64,000 bases of DNA from Lepidurus packardi (Eukaryota; Arthropoda; Branchiopoda; Notostraca; Triopsidae). Positions 53,035-63,049 of this stretch are shown here, piece after piece. The position numbers and the translations under genes are program-made. The stretch's first letter is position 1; each line of letters starts with the position of its first letter. The DNA lies in NCBI GenBank assembly GCA_023053545.1, contig JAKZAN010000005.1:2480001-2544000 (forward strand), read 5' to 3'. The notes under the pieces are model-generated. The model did not search any database. It was not told the origin of the DNA and was given only the letters and a program-made list of their open reading frames with translations.

Positions 53035-54249
53035 AATGCATTCGTGTATATTGGAATGTCTTCCCCCCTTCCCTTTTGTCCTAACCTTCTCCCTGTATCT
53101 CCACTTTCTGTATTATCTTTCCCACTTCAAACGGGCTGACCTTGCCGAAGTATTCCCCTTCTACTCCCACATTTTCGTAATAACAGGCCTTATCTCTTGA
53201 CCCTGTTGTAGGTTGCCTTCCGCCTCGCCTTCCGTTGCGTGGCTCGATGTAGAAAAAAGTTCCGCCCTTGTTGATGTTCTCTTTTTCCCTAATACTGCAC
53301 TCTCTGACTCAGCTTGAGGCCTTTCTCCTCCACTCGCTTTATCTTCCCCTTCCTTCTGCTTCTTTTTGGGGGGTCTTCCTCTGCCTCTCTTTCCTTTAAT
53401 CTCTTTTCCTTCTCTTTTCCTTTCTCTTTTCCTTCCATGAATCCTTTCTCGTCGTCTAACCTCTCCCCTCGTTTACCTTCCAACTTCTTTTTCGTAAAAT
53501 CCACAAAAGCGTCATCCCTCACTTCCATGTCAACTTCCACGTCACCCCCGACTGCCCCCTCCATACCCCTTCTTTATTTTACAGCAAAAACCAACATAGT
53601 ACTTCGAATTCACGAGAACAACAAATAAATTAGACAAAACACCACAAAGAAAAAACGAATTGAACCACCACAGTCTCCCCTGGCCGAAGCCACGGGCCTT
53701 AAATTACTTCTGTCCACACTAGTTTTATGAAAACTGAATCTACGGCCAATTGTCTTATGTAAGTAAACTAAAGCACACGAAAAAAACACTGTCACAACTT
53801 AAAGGTTGTTGAAAAACGCGACTGAAGAACTTTGCACTCTCCACTCGACGTCTGTACCTGTTGGATGCTAACCCGTGACTGGTCGATTTCGATATACTTG
53901 CCAAATCGGGAACTATTATCATTTTTTGTCGTCTTGGCATTCCCAATCGCCTGCCAAAGATAACCCATTTACAAGCTTACTGGGCTCCCCAATTCATTTT
54001 TCCTCTCCTTTTTGCCCCTTTTTCAAAGGAAAAATGAAATAGATTTACCTCCATAATGGGATTCGAAGCCAAAAATGACTTCTCCTCTTACATGTCCGTG
54101 GGCGAACCTCCGGCAGTGGCAAAATAGCGAATGATGAGGAAACTCCTGGGGATTTGCAGAGGGGGCGTGTTTTTGCAACTGGCGCCAAGTCAAACAAGGG
54201 AAAGACAATTTAATTACGAGTTCCTGAATTTCTGAAGAATTTTTTTTTT
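53035..54249. other. No gene; long pyrimidine-rich tract
   Basis: 53040-53560 is strongly C/T-rich on the plus strand (CCTCTTTTCCTTCTCTTTTC near 53397) and yields Lys/Glu-rich frames on the minus strand by composition alone. It follows Env and could include a degraded LTR, but no match to the LTR-like region at 62.4-62.9 kb was found. The rest is unremarkable. Confidence 0.45.
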
Positions 54250-55465
54250 CCGTTAAAATTAAGTTACCTAATCCTAGTTTAAAAGGTTTTTAGGTTTAAA
54301 TATTCCTAGTTTAAAAGGTTTAAAAGGAATTAGTTAAAATTTTTAAGCCCGGCTTAACTCGTGCCAGCCGCCGCGGTTATACGATGGGGTTAAATAAAAT
54401 TGTTTGGTGGAATTGAGTAGAATTTATTTTTAAATAATTTTTTGATTAAATATTGGAGGGTGAAATCTTTAAATATATATTGTAATGATTATAAAAAATT
54501 GTATATCTTTTGAAATAAAGCTTTTACACTAGGATTAGATACCTAGTGGGTAGTAATGGGTAGTAATGATATTTTTAAACCTAAAGAATTTGGCGGTACT
54601 CTTACTAGAGGAACCTGCTCTTGTATCGATATTCCACGATTAAATTGACATATTTTTGTTTTCAGTTTGTATACCGCCGTTGTCAGATTATTTTAAAAAA
54701 ATATTATCTAGTTAGCTTATTGCTGTGACATCAGGTCAAGGTGCAGCCGATAAATATGGTGGTAGTGGGTTACAATAAAGTTAAATTATTACGGATTGAC
54801 GGTTATATAATTTTATTAAGGTGGATTTATTAGTAAATTAAAAATAAAATGTTTCTATGAAATAAGCTCTGAAGTGTGTACTGTCACGGTTCGCCTTTTT
54901 CAAGTGCTCTATTTCCTTCCCGTTCCCAAACCGAACTCCCCTCTTGTACATTCCTTCCCCTTTTTATATCACTTGGCGGTCTTTCTTCAGCGAATATCCC
55001 TCTTCAAACGTTGGTCCTTCATTGACCCTTGCCCTTCGCCAAGAATCCGCCACCCACTCCCAAAATGTGCAAATTAAGCAAGGCCAACGTGTTTTATCCC
55101 CTTCGATAGCCTCGGTTTGTCGCCCTCTCCGCAATCACCTTGCCATACCCCCTCGAGTCCCCAAGGACGACGCTTCGAAGAAAGCAGCCAAGGAGCCTGG
55201 GGAGCAACAAGGTTCAACACGGGTACGGAACGCCACAGTACACATCGCCCGTCGCTCTCTCCTCTAAGGAGAGATAAGTCGTAACATAGTAGATGTACTG
55301 GAAAGTGCCTCTAGATAGTCAGACAGTAGCTAAATAGTTGAGTAATTCATCTACACTGAATTAATTTCTGTGCCCTTCAGAATAGTTTGAAAATATAATT
55401 ATTGCTTATTATAATAAGAAAAATAATTTTAATACTTTTTGATTAAGTAATTAGTAATGAAAGGT
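54250..55465 (+). pseudogene. rrnS: NUMT: mitochondrial 12S rRNA, tRNA-Val region and possible 16S start, split by a solo LTR
   Basis: Conserved 12S rRNA elements in sense orientation: GTGCCAGCCGCCGCGGTTAT (54361), AGGATTAGATACCTAGT (about 54531), AAGAATTTGGCGGTA (about 54583), AAGGTGCAGC (about 54738), then after the insertion ACATCGCCCGTCGCTCTC (55241) and AAGTCGTAACATAGTAG (about 55277). The order continues with a possible tRNA-Val (anticodon region TCTACAC, about 55350) and AT-rich sequence in the place of the 16S 5' end. Orientation and gene order are the usual arthropod rrnS-trnV-rrnL. The solo LTR inside it shows it is nuclear and not assembled organelle DNA. Confidence 0.85.
54882..55237 (+). 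repeat. Solo LTR within the NUMT, GTAC target duplication
   Basis: 356 bp, TGTCACGGTTCGCC to GGAACGCCACA, flanked by GTAC at 54878-54881 and 55238-55241. Removing it rejoins the 12S motif GTGTAC with ACATCGCCCG. TG...CA ends and a 4-bp target fit a Gypsy-type LTR; the family is not represented elsewhere in the window. Confidence 0.88.
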
Positions 55466-56075
55466 TGAGTTGGCGGAGTCTGGGGTCTGGGGAACAACAA
55501 CAATTCAACCCAAGAGTTCTTTGAGATACCTGGGTTTGACCTACGACTCCCAACTACTTTGGACTAAGCACATAGCCATTCTTGCAGCTCAAAGCAACCA
55601 GATTTTGCTAAGGATTCAAAAACTAACGAGAGTTAGGAAGTCCCTCCACTGCTCCCAAGTAAGGAATCTTTTCCAGGCGACAATCACTTCAAAACTACGT
55701 TACGGATATCCGGCATGGTGCAATGCCTCTTCATCTAAGTTACGTCCAATCATCCAAATATTCAGACGAGGACTATTAACTATAACAGGTGCCCTGCACA
55801 CGACACCAACAATAGCCTTGGAGGTCGAGACTGGTCTTCGACCCCTTACCCTACTCTTAGATGCTGCACTCCTACGATATTATGCATCCAGGCATTGGTG
55901 CAATTGGCCAACACCACAGGATATTGCAAGACACAAAACCTACACCTCTTGTACCGAAAGAGCGAGAGCCCTGGCCCTGGTCGCTTGGAATAATCCACCC
56001 ACATGCCTAGCAGAAGCCCGGAAATGGATCGAAGAATCGATGATGGAGGCGTGGAAGAACCGGTGGATAGCATGA
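55466..56075 (+). pseudogene. 5'-truncated LINE: C-terminal part of RT protein
   Basis: Frame to TGA/TAG near 56073: SLRYLGLTYDSQLLWTKHI, RNLFQATITSKLRYGYPAWC, LRPLTLLLDAALLRYYASR. This is the region after the YADD box in Jockey/I/R1-type LINEs, here lacking the polymerase core, endonuclease and RNase H. It abuts the NUMT at about 55466. The following 250 bases look like its 3' tail. Confidence 0.8.
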
Positions 56076-56341
56076 TTGTTTGCGTTCCCAGTGCTAAGTA
56101 GGGAGTTATCTCACTAGATGTTAGGCTATATATGAATATAAACTAGAGCTCTAAAGTGCTCATTCGTGAACGTTTTATCCAAAAGTGTACCTAAAACTCT
56201 ACAGAATTGTAAACAAGGAACAAATAAAATAATTGATCTTTGCTGCATAAGAAGTAAAAAATCTAATCCATGTATAGCTTTACTTCAATATAGAAATTCT
56301 CGTTTTGGAGTGAATTGTTAACATCGTAGTTAACGTGATCC

Positions 56342-57083
56342 TTGGTTTTGCACTACTGCTGCTGCCGCTTTTGTGTGGGCGGAGACTGCAGTCATCACGT
56401 TGCCCGTTCAAGCTGTTCCAACAGTACTATAATAGAACAGATTAACGTCGCCTTCGGCAATGCAGCGGGAACGTCGAGAGTTATACAAGAACCTACAAGC
56501 TGCAGCTACGTTCACGTTTGTTGTGACGATAACGAGTCTGCTTTTAAGTTTCGACTACACCAAATTGACAATGACCCAGAAACTGAAGATCCAGATCGTC
56601 AACGCCTTGAAATGTACCTTCACAATGATGGAAAGGAAGAAGCCAAGGGTGGAATGGACAATACTATGAAATACAGCTGGCGGTTCAAACTGGAGGTTGT
56701 AGAAGTTTCGAATAAGTTCTATCACATTTTCCAACTCAAGACTCAAGATTCACCTCCGATCATGACGCTAACTTTAACAGAAAGCCAACAGTTCCATGCT
56801 CGCTTACGAGTTGGCAGCGAATCATTTGGGGAACAGATAAATATCAAAGTCACCGTCAAAGTTGTGATCGAATCGGAGTCTAATGGCGGTCAAGTGACGA
56901 TAACGGCCACTAGCGACAGTTGAGACACTTGGGGGCCTTTTACCAAACAGCGTACCATGTTCGATTCCAGCTGGGGAGAATTTATTCGACCAAAATGGCG
57001 ATTATATAGAGACAAGACTGGAACACCAACAGCTACCCGAACCCATATGCAACTATTCAAGGATTTCAAAATCTACAGATACT
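56342..57083 (+). pseudogene. Polysaccharide-lyase-like (heparinase-type fold) secreted protein, broken
   Basis: In one frame: ESAFKFRLHQIDNDPETEDPD with RQRLEMY, then YSWRFKLEVVEVSNKFYHIF, QLKTQDSPPIMTLTL, followed by a stop at 56921-56923. In the same frame after the stop, FIRPKWRLYRDKTGT and LFKDFKIYRY, the expected C-terminal motifs. The block order (D..RQR-E, YSW-F, F-HIFQLK, P-ltLT, RPKW-YR, FKDFKIY) is that of concanavalin-like polysaccharide lyases and hypothetical secreted proteins common in fungi and bacteria. A hydrophobic signal-like stretch (FALLLLPLLC) occurs in another frame at about 56346, suggesting a frameshift. No true start is seen in frame. The function is inferred from fold resemblance only. 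Confidence 0.5.
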
Positions 57084-57160
57084 AATGAAGCTAAATTTTT
57101 CCATTTGACAAATCTTATGGAGCTTTTCCCAGTCTAATTGTAGAAAATAAATATCTGAAG

Positions 57161-57204
57161 CAGGCCCGTACCCAGGATTTTTTTTCGGGGGGGGGGGGGG
57201 GGGT
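57161..57204. repeat. hAT-like terminus with a G homopolymer
   Basis: CAGGCCCGTACCCAGGATTT and a T run, then CGGGGG with about 20 G. CAGG...GTA-CCAGGATTTT followed by G-runs is the look of many hAT ends. No matching opposite end was found, so this is a fragment. Confidence 0.45.
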
Positions 57205-58228
57205 TTAACCCGAGAACTTGAAATCCTATTTTTTTCGTATACCATCTTAACCTATCAAGTTTTCCATATAGAATGTAGAGAGTTAGACGATAACTATATA
57301 CACATAAAGTTAATTTTCACATACAAACTAGCGAGAGTTTTTTTGTCGCCGTTTAGCCTGCCACTGTGACGTTGGTTCATGTTACACCTTACGGAGGTAA
57401 TATCCGGTTGGTTTCATCGTATTTAACCCGTGTCGCAGAGGTGTTTCCCACAGCCACCACTAGGATGAGTCGACGTCAGCGGCAATAAATTTAAATAAAA
57501 TTAACTTGCTAATGAGTGTAACATTTATAAACATGAAGTGCACTATTTTGCAAAAACATAATATTAATATAAACATATAAATTTAAATAATAGTATAAAT
57601 TGTCATAAACAAAATAAAAATGCAGAAAATTATGAAAGTAGTTTAATAACGATAACTAAGCAATGTTACCAATATATATATTGGTCGACCAATAATTGGT
57701 TTCCTCCTTGTAAAAAAAATTGGTGGAATTTCCATGGCTGTCCTTGGTCCAGTTCCATGGCCAGGACATAGGTTATTTTGCCTAAAAACCCATGGCCTTC
57801 CATGGATTTGTCCGTGGATTGCTATGGACTTTTCCATGTCTGTCCATGCCCCTGGCCATGGCTGTCTATATACTTGTCCATGGGCAGTGCCATGTCCTTT
57901 GTGATGGACAACACCTTGGATTCCAATGGAACTTCCCCTGGCAATCCATGCTTTTTCCAATGGTGGAATTACATATATATCGACAGCAGTTCACATTTTG
58001 TATTTATTTCAAAATTTCACATAAGTTCATGCGTCTACAAGTTTTATACAAATCTGATAAACACTAAAAGGTATTCTGCACTTACATTTACAATTCTACA
58101 GTACACAATCGAAATGTCGATGCGCATTCTTATAATTATATCTATGCCATCAAAATGTCACGGGATGATGTGATATGTTCGCCCTATTAATTAGAGTTAT
58201 TGCAACAATAAAGATTATCATCAGTTAG
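57205..58228. other. AT-rich DNA with a CCATGG-rich block at about 57720-57960
   Basis: Within 57720-57960, TCCATGG or close variants occur about ten times at irregular spacing, and the block is bordered by TTGGTGGAATTTCC on the left and CCAATGGTGGAATTAC on the right. It reads open on both strands by composition; no domain recognised. Confidence 0.45.
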
Positions 58229-58591
58229 TTACTCCATTAATTCGTGGGCGCCGCGTCGAATTTCATTACGCCGTTTATGTCCAAAGTAACTGTTAAAGCG
58301 ATTTTCTCTACGGGCCACTCTTATACTTTGGCAAAGCGTACTCCGAAACTTTTTATGACTTTTGAATTTTGAATTTTGAATTTTCTTGTCCATGTGAATC
58401 CATTGCTGACTATGGGTGGACTGTGATTGAGCCGTATCATATACATCTCCTTTTATAGTTGTTCTGTACCTGACATCATAAAGGCCGACGTACTCAGAAC
58501 GTAAGCCGTATTTCAAAGCGTATTCTATAAAGGTCACAAAAAGGATGGAGAGAACCTCCAAAAATCTTCGGAAAAAATCCATCGAGGGCAT
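58229..58591 (-). CDS. Hypothetical protein, 120 codons
   Basis: ATG at 58591, TAA-type stop at 58229. N-terminal part hydrophobic/aromatic (DFFRRFLEVLSILFVTFIEY), C-terminal part basic (KSHKKFRSTLCQ, ARRENRF, GHKRRNEIRR). No family recognised; no neighbouring exon or promoter evident. Could be a chance frame in AT-rich DNA. Confidence 0.25.
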   Translation of the reverse strand: MPSMDFFRRFLEVLSILFVTFIEYALKYGLRSEYVGLYDVRYRTTIKGDVYDTAQSQSTHSQQWIHMDKKIQNSKFKSHKKFRSTLCQSIRVARRENRFNSYFGHKRRNEIRRGAHELME

Positions 58592-58690
58592 AATATGTGC
58601 CGAAAACCATCTGGTTTGCCGGAAAAATCTGCTAGTGCGGCTGGGTCTTAAGGTGGCCTAAGTGAGCCGCCAGGTCAAAGTGAGCCTAAA

Positions 58691-58755
58691 TGGCGTTTTC
58701 TTTTGGGAACCCTGGTGCAAAAGTTTTTGCACCAGGACTCCCAAAGGAAAACACC
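58691..58755. repeat. Imperfect palindrome with arms of about 32 bp
   Basis: Left arm about 58691-58722 and right arm 58723-58755 pair through TGGTGCAAAA / TTTTGCACCA and TTTTCTTTTGGGA / TCCCAAAGGAAAA with few mismatches and almost no loop. The motif AGTGAGCCGCCAGGT(A/C)AAA occurs on each side (58655 and 58758). It lies about 200 bases before TNP2-type gene 3, so it may be part of that element's end or a small foldback element. Confidence 0.7.
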
Positions 58756-58949
58756 AGAAGTGAGCCGCCAGGTAAAAAGGCTTGCCGGGGTATAAGGTTA
58801 CTTTTGACTATATTTACACCGCACCAAAAACTACTCTTTAGACAAAACTTTGGAAGTGTATAGAGTACAGACACGTTTTTTTTTACCACTCAAGAAAAAG
58901 TTAGAGTTTCGTGTTTAGTGTTGTGTATACTATATTATTTTTTGCAAAA

Positions 58950-61932
58950 ATGCCACCTGTACGAAAGGGAAGACCGAAAGAGTATATGCTTTACCGTAAG
59001 CCTGGATCATATGTCCCAATTCCGAAGCGCACGTTAAATTACAAAAGGAATCCAAGTAAGAATTATTTGCAAGAATTATCAATATAGACATTTATGTTGT
59101 TACAATGTGAATGAAAACAAAGCAGTTTATAGGCTATCACAAAATCACCCACACCTGCAATTCTGTACCATTTAACCAATCAAGTTGACTTTCTCTATAG
59201 TCAACTTCTCAGCATGTTTTGCTAATTCCATAGATTCATCTCAGTATTGCAGTGCGTTGGTTTTTATAGCTTTCTATAACTTTGTGTGTATGCTTGTCCT
59301 TATATACATTTATATTGCATTCTTGTCTTTATGTACAGACTCGTCGCGGAAGCGGAGAGTACCGGAAAACACTGCCATCATCAGCAGTGCATGCAGCCAC
59401 CAAGTAAAGGATTGTTTTAGATTTCTTTTACCACTTTTAATTTTCGTTTACCCTCGCGTAATTGTTCAGTGTATACCTTGGGTTATTTCGGGTTGCTGTG
59501 AGTTCTGTAAATTCTTCCGATTCCTTAACTTATTTGTTCCCCAACGTACTTTCAGGTTGACAATGCAAACGTCGTCGATACGATGATGCTGTCCACGGAA
59601 GATAATAATCATGAAATTGCAGCAGTGAACGTGGACCATGTGGACCAGGAAGTGTTGGAAGCAAACGAAAGCATTCAGGAAAACGACGGCCAAAGCATCG
59701 AAGGTGGCAAGAAGTTCGGAAATGTAATCGCGGGAGCGAAAGTTTCGGAAACGGAATCCGATTTCATGTTGCTGGCCCATGTATTGCGGTTTACTACCAA
59801 GGATGCTGAATTGAAGTCAATCTTGAATATCCTGTCAGCGAACAACATCGCGTACCCTCGGCGGAGCGTTTATCAATTCAAGAAAACTTATTCATCTGTG
59901 TTCGACAATAACGTGGACAAGATCGACCTTTGTCCAAAGTGCGGTTATATTTTTAAGCCTGCATTGGACAAAAACAATGGGGAGACGTATTGCGTCAGTT
60001 GTGGCCACACCCCGACAACCATGGAAATGAATAAAGAACCGGCACAATTATTTAAAGTTCCTCTCGAACCGCAGTTGCGGCAGTTACTGGAAAAAAACAC
60101 ACATACCGACCTTGTCGACAATTAATGGTGATTTTATTCATGTCATTTTTGATGGCACTGCCTACAAACCTTTTAAGACGGAGACGAAACCAGGTGATGA
60201 AACGGTCCAACATTTAGAACCTAACCTGACTTTACAAGTTAATACCGATGGCGCATCTTTTTTTAAATCGTCAAAAACTTCAGTTTGGCCAGTCTTCGTA
60301 AGCGTAAACGAATTGCCTCTGTCTGATCGTTATATCAATACCATGATGGTCGCTTTATGGATTGGGAAAGGAAAGCCAAACATGCACGCCTTGTTGGAAC
60401 CTTTGGCATTAGAACTGAAATCCATTAATCAAGAAAAAAAACTTCCAGGCGTCAAACAAGTGTACGCAGTGAACGTGGTAGCCGATGCTCCGGCGAGAGC
60501 TTTGATCAGGAACTGCAAGCAATTTAACGGTCATTTTGGATGTGACTTCTGTTATCATCCAGGTGAGATGGATTCTGGCCGTCGAGTTTATCCCGTGCAG
60601 CCTGAGACCGTTCATGAACACCGGACCGCAGCTGAACATACAAGTGAATGCATACAAGCCCAGGATATGGATGAAGCTGTGAGAGGCGTGAAGGGTGCAA
60701 GTGTCCTTGAGCTTTTTGATAAAATGGATGTTGTTGAGGCTGTCGTGTCCGAATACATGCATGGTGTACTGCTTGGAGTAGTGAAGCAATGGCTTCTAAT
60801 TTTGACAAACACGGGTAACAAGGATGAACCGTTTTACCTTCGGCCTGCTCAAATAGCAGAAATTAACGGAAAGATTTCAACCATCAAACCACCTTCCGAA
60901 ATAACTCGTGCTCCTCGACCCTTGAGTGATTTAGCTCACTGGAAAGCTTCAGAACTGAGAGCCTTCCTGTTATTTTATTCGCTGCCAGTCCTAGCTGGCG
61001 TTCTTCCCGCCCAATTCTTGCAACACTGGTTGCTTCTGTTTACTGCTCTACACGTGATGCTGAGCAGCAAAATTTCGCGTACAGACTTGGCTAGGGTACG
61101 TGAACTTCTTTCGTTGTACGTAGCCGACTTCCAGAGACTGTACGGGCGCAAGAACATGAGCTACAACGTTCATGGTTTACTTCACCTCGCCGACTCGGTG
61201 AACAAGTGGGGACCCTTGTTTCATTACTCAGCCTTTACTTTCGAGTCCTGGAATGGAGTATTGGGCAACTTATTCAATGGAACAAAAGGTGTTGCACAAC
61301 AAATCTGCAGGAATTACCTTGGATTAAAAACCGTTCGGGATATGACTCTTTCTTCTGGTACGCTACGTCCTCACGTTACTACCTTCACGAGTGAATTATT
61401 TGGCCATCGAATAACGGGCAAGATTTCACGTTCCGGACAAATGACCTGCTTCGGAAACCCGCAACCTACGATGCTCGACGAATGTGACCGAGCTGCTTTA
61501 AGCGCTGTTGATGTACTTCGGAATTTGCCGGCTGAAACTGTGGTGCAATACTTTTCCAGATTCACGGCGTACAGCAGCCTGTGGACTGTCAAGAAAGCCG
61601 ACGGTAGGCACCGCAATGACGACAGTTGGGTGTTTCTTGAAAGCAACGAGTGTTTTCAAATCGAAAAATGCATCAAGATGCTCTCCAATGATGACGGTCA
61701 AGTTCTCGTGCCCGAAGGATCTTTCGTTTTAGGAAGGAAAGTTACTTTAACTCCATTCAAATATCAAGTTTCAGAGGTCAGTCCAACGATGCGATTCCTC
61801 TTCCGTGTGGCGAGACTTGCTAAAAAGGTACAAGTCATCAATCTTAACGAAGGTGCTCGAAAATGCTGTCTTGTGAGCGTGTCCGGTGTTAGGTACATAA
61901 CACCTTTGCCTAATCCCATAGAGAGGGACTAA
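58950..61932 (+). pseudogene. TNP2-type transposase 3 with three recognisable exons, one homopolymer frameshift
   Basis: Exon 1 58950-59055 (MPPVRKGRPKEYMLYRKPGS..., donor GTAAGA), exon 2 59339-59403 (SSRKRRVPENTAII, donor GTAAAG), exon 3 from 59556 after CTTTCAG; phases agree. Exon 3 has a four-Cys zinc-binding region (CPKCGYIF, CVSCGHTPTT). After an A7 run near 60092 the frame shifts once, and from 60112 runs uninterrupted to TAA 61932: VWPVFVSVNELPLSDRY, VVADAPARALIRNCKQF, CDFCYHPG, YMHGVLLGVVKQWL, KNMSYNVHGLLHLADSV. The single break is in a homopolymer and could be a sequencing error, in which case this would be an intact transposase gene of about 830 aa. A close relative lies at 41448. 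Confidence 0.78.
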
Positions 61933-62443
61933 TGGATATAGATGGATATCAGCACAGATAATGGATATCAGCACAGAGTGACCTGAGACCATCAGCACAG
62001 AGTGACCTGAGACCAGCACCCTGTAGTGTAAGGAAAAGGACCGCTTGACCAGAAAGATGGCTTAATTACACCATTTCCCAGTCTTCAGGGAAATGAGATT
62101 CAGGTATAAAATGTGTTTGTAGCTCGGTCAACTCTGAGACAAGAGTGACCTGAGATCAGCACAGATTGACCTGGAGAGGAGACAATTTTGGACAGGAGAA
62201 AAATTTTGAAACCTTATGAAAAAATAGGAAAATTGAGAATTGGGTATATTTCCAAATTCAAATGTATATTTTTTGTATATTTTTTAATGAAGGTACGAAT
62301 TAAATTGGCCGAAAATTTGTTGTGAAATCACCCACCGAAATACCGAACTTGTGTATATCAGAACTTGTGTATAGCGGGGCCTGAAACGTATTCAAAAGCT
62401 CGATGGATGACTCAACTAGTAGGCGGTATAGGCTCGAGGACGG
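61933..62443. other. Spacer with short repeats
   Basis: Contains repeats of ATCAGCACAGAGTGACCTGA (61976-62011, with a third diverged copy near 62154) just after the transposase. Otherwise AT-rich, no gene recognised. Confidence 0.45.
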
Positions 62444-62929
62444 TTGGCTCAAGTAATATTCAAGCAAATGACCCAACATGTTGCTAACAAGATCCCTGAA
62501 CAAGATCTGCTAACAAGATCCTCCTCAATCAACTACCGTGATGGGAAGAAGAAGAAGCAAAACAGCGACGCAAGAAGAAGCAAAACAGCGATGCCAACCC
62601 AAGGACACAACCCAAGCCTAAGACCACTTGAGGCCACGGAGGATAGACGAAACCGAGGTCACAACCCAAGCCTAATAAACCAATTGAGGCCACGGAAGGT
62701 AGAAACAACCGAAGCGCACCTCGATACCGATGTCCAATTGGCCTATAAATACGGACCCACCAGACGACAACGGGACTCAGTTCACCCCCCTTCTCAGTCC
62801 CCGTAACATCAGTTCCCCTCCCTGCTCCTTGCCAAGGATACCCGTCCGCCGAGCAATTCCCCCCTAAGCCAGCGAAGCCCTCCAACCTGTACCGACCCCA
62901 CTGATAGCAGACGTGAATACACTATCACA
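62444..62929 (+). repeat. Probable 5' LTR / leader of envelope-type Gypsy copy 2
   Basis: The right edge is fixed by CACTATCACA directly before the primer-binding site at 62931. The left edge is uncertain. It contains two 24-bp tandem copies (AGAAGAAGCAAAACAGCG, about 62546 and 62570) and two 55-bp-spaced copies of CACAACCCAAGCCTAA (62605 and 62660) with GAGGCCACGGA. A CCTATAAATAC TATA box follows at 62743 and a likely start region CGGGACTCAGTTC (about 62769). This is a promoter with upstream direct repeats. Confidence 0.6.
62743..62753 (+). promoter_or_regulatory. TATA box of the LTR promoter
   Basis: CCTATAAATAC, downstream of the paired repeats and about 190 bases before the primer-binding site. 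Confidence 0.55.
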
Positions 62930-62930
62930 C

Positions 62931-62943
62931 TGGTGGCAGCGTC
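62931..62943 (+). other. Primer-binding site, copy 2
   Basis: TGGTGGCAGCGTC begins two bases after the LTR end. Same as 46398 in copy 1. Confidence 0.7.
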
Positions 62944-63049
62944 TCTTCGACCCCACGTCCTCCGAAACCGAAAAAAACAAGCTTCCACGACTACCCGCAT
63001 CAAAACCCCCAAACTCCCCGAATCGTAAGTACAACCATACAAACTAAAA

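Noticed and set aside
53289-53628. Lys/Glu-rich minus-strand frame and Ser/Phe/Pro-rich plus-strand frame
   Set aside because: Both are products of one pyrimidine-rich tract; no domain and low-complexity composition.
55317-55385. Functional tRNA-Val gene
   Set aside because: The anticodon region is recognisable, but acceptor stem pairing is poor and the context is a NUMT.
54250-55465. Organellar contamination
   Set aside because: A solo LTR with a target duplication sits inside it and a LINE fragment adjoins it, so it is nuclear.
57643-57960. 105-codon minus-strand frame rich in His, Gly and Trp
   Set aside because: It arises from the CCATGG-rich block and has no domain.
61933-62443. Terminal inverted repeat of TNP2-type element 3
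   Set aside because: Short repeats are present but no inverted partner was found upstream of 58950.
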